Assembly (NCBI RefSeq): GCF_910591885.1 | Contig: NW_025963591.1 | Span: 372,001 to 436,000, forward strand | Direction: 5' to 3' | DNA from: Bombus terrestris | Lineage: Eukaryota > Arthropoda > Insecta > Hymenoptera > Apidae | Length of the DNA stretch: 64,000 nt | In this document: positions 54,830-63,139 of the stretch, in pieces | Position numbering within the stretch: the stretch's first letter is position 1 | Layout: every line of letters starts with the position of its first letter | The notes under the pieces: generated by a model | What the model saw: the letters and a program-made list of their open reading frames with translations, nothing else | What the model was told of the DNA's origin: nothing | The model's database searches: none | Translations under genes and position numbers: made by a program

Positions 54830-57050
54830 AACGTGGGACAACGTGGGAAAACGTGGGACAACGTGGGACAACGTGGGACACCGTTGGACATCGTTGGACA
54901 ACGTGGGACAACGTGGGACAACGTGGGACAACGTGGGACAACGTGGGACACCGTTGGACACCGTGGGAAACCGTTGGACACCGTTGGACATCGTTGGACA
55001 CCGTGGGACAACGTGGGACAACGTGGGACAACGTGGGACAACGTGGGACAACGTGGGACAACGTGGGACAACGTGGGACAACGTGGGACAACGTGGGACA
55101 TCGTGGGACAACGTGGGACAACGTGGGACAACGTGGGACAACGTGGGACAACGTGGGACACCGTTGGACAACGTGGGACACCGTTGGACATCGTTGGACA
55201 CCGTGGGACAACGTGGGACAACGTGGGACAACGTGGGACACCGTTGGACACCGTGGGACACCGTTGGACAACGTGGGACAACGTGGGACAACGTGGGACA
55301 ACGTGGGACAACGTGGGACAACGTGGGACAACGTGGGACAACGTGGGACAACGTGGGACACCGTTGGACACCGTGGGACACCGTTGGACAACGTGGGACA
55401 ACGTGGGACAACGTGGGACAACGTGGGACAACGTGGGACACCGTTGGACACCGTGGGACACCGTTGGACACCGTTGGACATCGTTGCACACCGTGGGACA
55501 ACGTGGGACAACGTGGGACAACGTGGGAAACCATGGAACAACGTGGGACAACGTGGGACAACGTGGGACAACGTGGGACAACGTGGGACACCGTTGGACA
55601 TCGTTGGACACCGTGGGACAACGTGGGACAACGTGGGACACCGTTGGACACCGTTGGACATCGTTGGACACCGTTGGACACCGTGGGACAACGTGGGACA
55701 ACGTGGGACAACGTGGGACAACGTGGGACAACGTAGGACAACGTGGGACAACGTGGGACACCGTTGGACATCGTTGGACAACGTGGGACATCGTGGGACA
55801 ACGTGGGACAACGTGGGACAACGTGGGACAACGTGGGACACCGTTGGACACCGTGGGACACCGTTGGACACCGTTGGACACCGTGGGACACCGTTGGACA
55901 CCGTTGGACATCGTTGGACACCGTTGGACACCGTTGGACACCGGTGGACACCGTGGGACAACGTGGGACAATGTGGGACAACGTGGGACAACGTGGGACA
56001 ACGTGGGACAACGTGGGACAACGTGGGACAACGTGGGACAACGTGGGACAACGTGGGACAACGTGGGACAACGTGGGACCACGTGGGACAACGTGGGACA
56101 ACGTGGGACAACGTGGGACAACGTGGGACAACGTGGGACAACGTGGGACAACGTGGGACAACGTGGGACACCGTTGGGCATCGTTGGACACCGTGGGACA
56201 ACGTGGGACAACGTGGGACAACGTGGGACAACGTGGGACAACGTGGGACAACGTGGGACAACGTGGGACAACGTGGGACAACGTGGGACAACGTGGGACA
56301 ACGTGGGACAACGTGGGACACCGTTGGGCATCGTTGGACACCGTGGGACAACGTGGGACAACGTGGGACAACGTGGGACACCGTTGAACACCGTTGGACA
56401 TTGTTGGACATCGTTGGACATCGTGGGACACCGTTGGACATCGTTGGACATCGTTGGACACCGTTGGACATCGTTGGACACCGTGGGACAACGTGGGACA
56501 ACGTGGGACAACGTGGGACACCGTTGGACACCGTTGGACATCGTTGGACATCGTTGGACATCGTGGGACACCGTTGGACATCGTTGGACACCGTTGGACA
56601 TCGTTGGACACCGTGGGACAACGTGGGACAACGTGGGACAACGTGGGACAACGTGGGACACCGTTGGACATCGTTGGACATCGTGGGACACCGTTGGACA
56701 TCGTTGGACATCGTGGGACACCGTTGGACATCGTTGGACATCGTTGGACACCGTTGGACATCGTTGGACATCGTTGGACATCGTTGGACACCGTTGGACA
56801 CCGTTGGACATCGTTGGACACCGTGGGACAACGTGGGACAACGTGGGACAACGTGGGAAACCATGGAACAACGTGGGACAACGTGGGACAACGTGGGACA
56901 ACGTGGGACAACGTGGGACACCGTTGGACATCGTTGGACAACGTGGGACAACGTGGGACAACGTGGGACAACGTGGGACAACGTGGGACAACGTGGGACA
57001 CCGTTGGACACCGTGGGACACCGTTGGACACCGTTGGACATCGTTGGACA
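54400..57050. repeat. 2.65-kb block duplicated from the 14.5-17.2 kb region, copy 2
   Basis: K 54810, atcgttgcac 55480, K 55520, T 55730, V 55940, aatgtgggac 55970 and X 56080 match 14801-16071 at a constant 40,009-bp offset. Private changes are aacgtgggaa units at about 54840 and accgtgggaa at about 54960. Twelve units are missing after the H at 56380, shortening H-to-K to 470 bp (K 56850). Similarity ends at about 57050. Confidence 0.85.
55730..56389. repeat. Short T-V-X-H module
   Basis: T 55730, V 55940, X 56080 and H 56380; partner of 15721-16390, with one A unit fewer between X and H. Confidence 0.85.
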
Positions 57051-58579
57051 CCGTTGGACACCGTGGGACAACGTGGGACACCGTTGGACACCGTGGGACA
57101 CCGTTGGACACCGTTGGACATCGTTGGACACCGTGGGACAACGTGGGACAACGTGGGACAACGTGGGAAACCATGGAACAACGTGGGACAACGTGGGACA
57201 ACGTGGGACAACGTGGGACAACGTGGGACACCGTTGGACATCGTTGGACACCGTGGGACAACGTGGGACAACGTGGGACAACGTGGGACACCGTTGGACA
57301 CCGTGGGACACCGTTGGACAACGTGGGACAACGTGGGACAACGTGGGACAACGTGGGACAACGTGGGACAACGTGGGACAACGTGGGACAACGTGGGACA
57401 ACGTGGGACACCGTTGGACACCGTGGGACACCGTTGGACAACGTGGGACAACGTGGGACAACGTGGGACAACGTGGGACAACGTGGGACACCGTTGGACA
57501 CCGTTGGACAACGTGGGACAACGTGGGACACCGTTGGACACCGTTGGACATCGTTGGACACCGTTGGACACCGTGGGACAACGTGGGACAACGTGGGACA
57601 ACGTGGGACAACGTGGGACACCGTTGGACACCGTGGGACACCGTTGGACAACGTGGGACAACGTGGGACAACGTGGGACAACGTGGGACAACGTGGGACA
57701 CCGTTGGACACCGTGGGACACCGTTGGACACCGTTGGACAACGTGGGACAACGTGGGACACCGTTGGACACCGTTGGACATCGTTGGACACCGTTGGACA
57801 CCGTGGGACAACGTGGGACAACGTGGGACAACGTGGGACAACGTGGGACAACGTAGGACAACGTGGGACAACGTGGGACACCGTTGGACATCGTTGGACA
57901 ACGTGGGACATCGTGGGACAACGTGGGACAACGTGGGACAACGTGGGACAACGTGGGACAACGTGGGACAACGTGGGACACCGTTGGACACCGTGGGACA
58001 CCGTTGGACAACGTGGGACAACGTGGGACAACGTGGGACAACGTGGGACAACGTGGGACACCGTTGGACACCGTGGGACACCGTTGGACACCGTTGGACA
58101 ACGTGGGACAACGTGGGACACCGTTGGACACCGTTGGACATCGTTGGACACCGTGGGACAACGTGGGACAACGTGGGACAACGTGGGACAACGTGGGACA
58201 ACGTGGGACAACGTGGGACAACGTGGGACAACGTGGGACAGCGTGGGACAACGTGGGACCACGTGGGACAACGTGGGACAACGTGGGACAACGTGGGACA
58301 ACGTGGGACAACGTGGGACAACGTGGGACAACGTGGGACAACGTGGGACACCGTTGGGCATCGTTGGACACCGTGGGACAACGTGGGACAACGTGGGACA
58401 ACGTGGGACAACGTGGGACAACGTGGGACAACGTGGGACAACGTGGGACAACGTGGGACAACGTGGGACAACGTGGGACAACGTGGGGCAACGTGGGACA
58501 ACGTGGGACACCGTTGGGCATCGTTGGACACCGTGGGACAACGTGGGACAACGTGGGACAACGTGGGACAACGTGGGAC
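57051..58579. repeat. A-rich satellite with K-T module
   Basis: B-D-B groups and A runs surround the 690-bp K-to-T module. After T at 57850 come agcgtgggac (58240), X (58260), G-C-D triplets and a private aacgtggggc near 58480. No gene is visible. Confidence 0.88.
57160..57859. repeat. 690-bp K-to-T module, copy 4
   Basis: K 57160 and T 57850 have the same 690-bp spacing and internal group order as the copies at 11051, 12661 and 23590. Confidence 0.88.
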
Positions 58580-59819
58580 AACGTAGGACAACGTGGGACA
58601 ACGTGGGACACCGTTGGACATCGTTGGACAACGTGGGACATCGTGGGACAACGTGGGACAACGTGGGACAACGTGGGACACCGTTGGACACCGTGGGACA
58701 CCGTTGGACACCGTTGGACACCGTGGGACACCGTTGGACACCGTTGGACATCGTTGGACACCGTTGGACACCGTTGGACACCGGTGGACACCGTGGGACA
58801 ACGTGGGACAACGTGGGACAACGTGGGACAACGTGGGACAACGTGGGACAACGTGGGACAACGTGGGACAACGTGGGACAACGTGGGACCACGTGGGACA
58901 ACGTGGGACAACGTGGGACAACGTGGGACAACGTGGGACAACGTGGGACAACGTGGGACAACGTGGGACACCGTTGGGCATCGTTGGACACCGTGGGACA
59001 ACGTGGGACAACGTGGGACAACGTGGGACAACGTGGGACAACGTGGGACAACGTGGGACAACGTGGGACAACGTGGGACACCGTTGGGCATCGTTGGACA
59101 CCGTGGGACAACGTGGGACAACGTGGGACAACGTGGGACAACGTGGGACACCGTTGGGCATCGTTGGACACCGTGGGACAACGTGGGACAACGTGGGACA
59201 ACGTGGGACAACGTGGGACAACGTGGGACAACGTGGGACAACGTGGGACAACGTGGGACACCGTTGGACACCGTGGGACACCGTTGGACACCGTTGGACA
59301 CCGTGGGACACCGTTGGACACCGTTGGACATCGTTGGACACCGTTGGACACCGTTGGACACCGGTGGACACCGTGGGACAACGTGGGACAACGTGGGACA
59401 ACGTGGGACAACGTGGGACAACGTGGGACAACGTGGGACAACGTGGGACAACGTGGGACAACGTGGGACAACGTGGGACAACGTGGGACAACGTGGGACC
59501 ACGTGGGACAACGTGGGACAACGTGGGACAACGTGGGACAACGTGGGACAACGTGGGACAACGTGGGACAACGTGGGACAACGTGGGACAACGTGGGACA
59601 CCGTTGGGCATCGTTGGACACCGTGGGACAACGTGGGACAACGTGGGACAACGTGGGACAACGTGGGACAACGTGGGACAACGTGGGACAACGTGGGACA
59701 ACGTGGGACAACGTGGGACAACGTGGGACAACGTGGGACAACGTGGGACACCGTTGGGCATCGTTGGACACCGTGGGACAACGTGGGACAACGTGGGACA
59801 ACGTGGGACACCGTTGAAC
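58580..59819. repeat. T-V-X-V-X-H higher-order module (about 1.23 kb)
   Basis: T 58580, V 58780, X 58890, V 59360, X 59500 and H 59810. T-to-H and V-to-V lengths equal those of the copy at 5881. V-to-X is 110 bp here, against 130-140 bp elsewhere. Confidence 0.88.
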
Positions 59820-60419
59820 ACCGTTGGACATTGTTGGACATCGTTGGACATCGTGGGACACCGTTGGACATCGTTGGACATCGTTGGACACCGTTGGACA
59901 TCGTTGGACACCGTGGGACAACGTGGGACAACGTGTGACAACGTGGGACACCGTTGGACACCGTTGGACATCGTTGGACATCGTTGGACATCGTGGGACA
60001 CCGTTGGACATCGTTGGACACCGTTGGACATCGTTGGACACCGTGGGACAACGTGGGACAACGTGGGACAACGTGGGACAACGTGGGACACCGTTGGACA
60101 TCGTTGGACATCGTCGGACACCGTTGGACATCGTTGGATATCGTTGGACATCGTTGGACATCGTTGGACACCGTTGGACACCGTTGGACACCGTTGGACA
60201 TCCTTGGACACCGTTGGACATCGTTGGACACCGTTGGACATCGTTGGACATCGTTGGACATCGTGGGACACCGTTGGACATCGTTGGACATCGTTGGACA
60301 CCGTTGGACAACGTTGGACATCGTTGGACATCGTTGGACACCGTTGGACACCGTTGGACATCGTTGGACACCGTGGGACAACGTGGGACAACGTGGGACA
60401 ACGTGGGAAACCATGGAAC
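59810..60419. repeat. 590-bp H-to-K module, copy 5 (with Y)
   Basis: H 59810 and K 60400, with Y near 60130. Private units are aacgtgtgac (about 59930, a plus-strand TGA), atccttggac (about 60200) and aacgttggac (60310). Confidence 0.9.
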
Positions 60420-61279
60420 AACGTGGGACAACGTGGGACAACGTGGGACAACGTGGGACAACGTGGGACACCGTTGGACATCGTTGGACAACGTGGGACA
60501 ACGTGGGACAACGTGGGACAACGTGGGACAACGTGGGACACCGTTGGACACCGTGGGACACCGTTGGACACCGTTGGACATCGTTGGACACCGTGGGACA
60601 ACGTGGGACAACGTGGGACAACGTGGGACAACGTGGGACAACGTGGGACAACGTGGGACAACGTGGGACAACGTGGGACAACGTGGGACAACGTGGGACA
60701 ACGTGGGACATCGTGGGACAACGTGGGACAACGTGGGACAACGTGGGACAACGTGGGACAACGTGGGACACCGTTGGACAACGTGGGACACCGTTGGACA
60801 TCGTTGGACACCGTGGGACAACGTGGGACAACGTGGGACAACGTGGGACACCGTTGGACACCGTGGGACACCGTTGGACAACGTGGGACAACGTGGGACA
60901 ACGTGGGACAACGTGGGACAACGTGGGACAACGTGGGACAACGTGGGACAACGTGGGACAACGTGGGACACCGTTGGACACCGTGGGACACCGTTGGACA
61001 ACGTGGGACAACGTGGGACAACGTGGGACAACGTGGGACAACGTGGGACAACGTGGGACAACGTGGGACACCGTTGGGCATCGTTGGACACCGTGGGACA
61101 ACGTGGGACAACGTGGGACAACGTGGGACAACGTGGGACAACGTGGGACAACGTGGGACAACGTGGGACAACGTGGGACAACGTGGGACAACGTGGGACA
61201 ACGTGGGACAACGTGGGACACCGTTGGGCATCGTTGGACACCGTGGGACAACGTGGGACAACGTGGGACAACGTGGGAC
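60420..61279. repeat. Spacer between H-K copies 5 and 6
   Basis: A runs, B-D-B groups and G-C-D triplets. No gene is visible. This spacer is about 210 bp longer than the one between copies 6 and 7, which accounts for the 1,470- versus 1,260-bp period. Confidence 0.88.
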
Positions 61280-61889
61280 ACCGTTGAACACCGTTGGACA
61301 TTGTTGGACATCGTTGGACATCGTGGGACACCGTTGGACATCGTTGGACATCGTTGGACACCGTTGGACATCGTTGGACACCGTGGGACAACGTGGGACA
61401 ACGTGGGACAACGTGGGACACCGTTGGACACCGTTGGACATCGTTGGACATCGTTGGACATCGTGGGACACCGTTGGACATCGTTGGACACCGTTGGACA
61501 TCGTTGGACACCGTGGGACAACGTGGGACAACGTGGGACAACGTGGGACAACGTGGGACACCGTTGGACATCGTTGGACATCGTCGGACACCGTTGGACA
61601 TCGTTGGACATCGTTGGACATCGTTGGACATCGTTGGACACCGTTGGACACCGTTGGACACCGTTGGACATCGTTGGACACCGTTGGACATCGTTGGACA
61701 CCGTTGGACATCGTTGGACATCGTTGGACATCGTGGGACACCGTTGGACATCGTTGGACATCGTTGGACACCGTTGGACATCGTTGGACATCGTTGGACA
61801 TCGTTGGACACCGTTGGACACCGTTGGACATCGTTGGACACCGTGGGACAACGTGGGACAACGTGGGACAACGTGGGAAACCATGGAAC
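61280..61889. repeat. 590-bp H-to-K module, copy 6 (no Y)
   Basis: H 61280, attgttggac 61300, R about 61580 and K 61870, without Y. Confidence 0.9.
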
Positions 61890-62539
61890 AACGTGGGACA
61901 ACGTGGGACAACGTGGGACAACGTGGGACAACGTGGGACACCGTTGGACATCGTTGGACAACGTGGGACAACGTGGGACAACGTGGGACAACGTGGGACA
62001 ACGTGGGACAACGTGGGACAACGTGGGACACCGTTGGACACCGTGGGACACCGTTGGACACCGTTGGACATCGTTGGACACCGTGGGACAACGTGGGACA
62101 ACGTGGGACAACGTGGGACAACGTGGGACAACGTGGGACAACGTGGGACAACGTGGGACAACGTGGGACAACGTGGGACATCGTGGGACAACGTGGGACA
62201 ACGTGGGACAACGTGGGACAACGTGGGACAACGTGGGACACCGTTGGACAACGTGGGACACCGTTGGACATCGTTGGACACCGTGGGACAACGTGGGACA
62301 ACGTGGGACAACGTGGGACACCGTTGGACACCGTTGGACATCGTTGGACATCGTTGGACATCGTGGGACACCGTTGGACATCGTTGGACACCGTTGGACA
62401 TCGTTGGACACCGTGGGACAACGTGGGACAACGTGGGACAACGTGGGACAACGTGGGACAACGTGGGACAACGTGGGACAACGTGGGACATCGTGGGACA
62501 ACGTGGGACAACGTGGGACAACGTGGGACAACGTGGGAC
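61890..62539. repeat. Spacer between H-K copies 6 and 7
   Basis: A runs with one E-containing group and a B/C group near 62320-62400. No gene is visible. Confidence 0.88.
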
Positions 62540-63139
62540 ACCGTTGAACACCGTTGGACATTGTTGGACATCGTTGGACATCGTGGGACACCGTTGGACA
62601 TCGTTGGACATCGTTGGACACCGTTGGACATCGTTGGACACCGTGGGACAACGTGGGACAACGTGGGACAACGTGGGACACCGTTGGACACCGTTGGACA
62701 TCGTTGGACATCGTTGGACATCGTGGGACACCGTTGGACATCGTTGGACACCGTTGGACATCGTTGGACACCGTGGGACAACGTGGGACAACGTGGGACA
62801 ACGTGGGACAACGTGGGACACCGTTGGACATCGTTGGACATCGTCGGACACCGTTGGACATCGTTGGACATCGTTGGACATCGTTGGACATCGTTGGACA
62901 CCGTTGGACACCGTTGGACACCGTTGGACATCGTTGGACATCGTTGGACACCGTTGGACATCGTTGGACATCGTTGGACATCGTGGGACACCGTTGGACA
63001 TCGTTGGACATCGTTGGACACCGTTGGACATCGTTGGACATCGTTGGACATCGTTGGACACCGTTGGACACCGTTGGACATCGTTGGACACCGTGGGACA
63101 ACGTGGGACAACGTGGGACAACGTGGGAAACCATGGAAC
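62540..63139. repeat. H-to-K module, copy 7 (580 bp, no Y)
   Basis: H 62540, attgttggac 62560 and K 63120. It is one unit shorter than the other copies; the missing B lies in the B/C run near 62940. Confidence 0.88.

Larger units (their letters stand above)
1901..58589 (+). repeat. T marker family: 18 copies
   Basis: T is aacgtaggac, usually followed by A, A, B, C, A, E. Starts: 1901, 3641, 4901, 5881, 11741, 13351, 15721, 22750 (aacgtagcac), 25020, 37010, 38000, 40060, 41080, 42780, 52100, 55730, 57850, 58580. A degenerate member without TAG is at 24280. T is the main source of plus-strand stop codons in this window. Confidence 0.92.
531..63139. repeat. K marker family: 41 copies
   Basis: K is aacgtgggaa followed by accatggaac. 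Starts: 531, 971, 2291, 2761, 8061, 10041, 10601, 11051, 12661, 14801, 15511 (aacgagggaa variant), 16971, 18251, 19380, 20940, 21590, 23140, 23590, 26820, 28100, 30080, 31580, 32030, 34140, 35640, 36090, 37370, 40450, 45790, 47820, 48940, 50710, 51160, 52490, 54810, 55520, 56850, 57160, 60400, 61870, 63120. Three linked changes (c to a, g to a, g to a) always travel together, so all copies descend from one ancestor. Each carries CCATGG, and all but the 15511 copy carry CGTGGGAA. Confidence 0.92.

Noticed and set aside
531..63139. AAACCATGG in K markers resembles a strong Kozak start context
   Set aside because: It is one inherited substitution set in satellite DNA; the frame after it is the same decapeptide and no promoter or gene structure follows.
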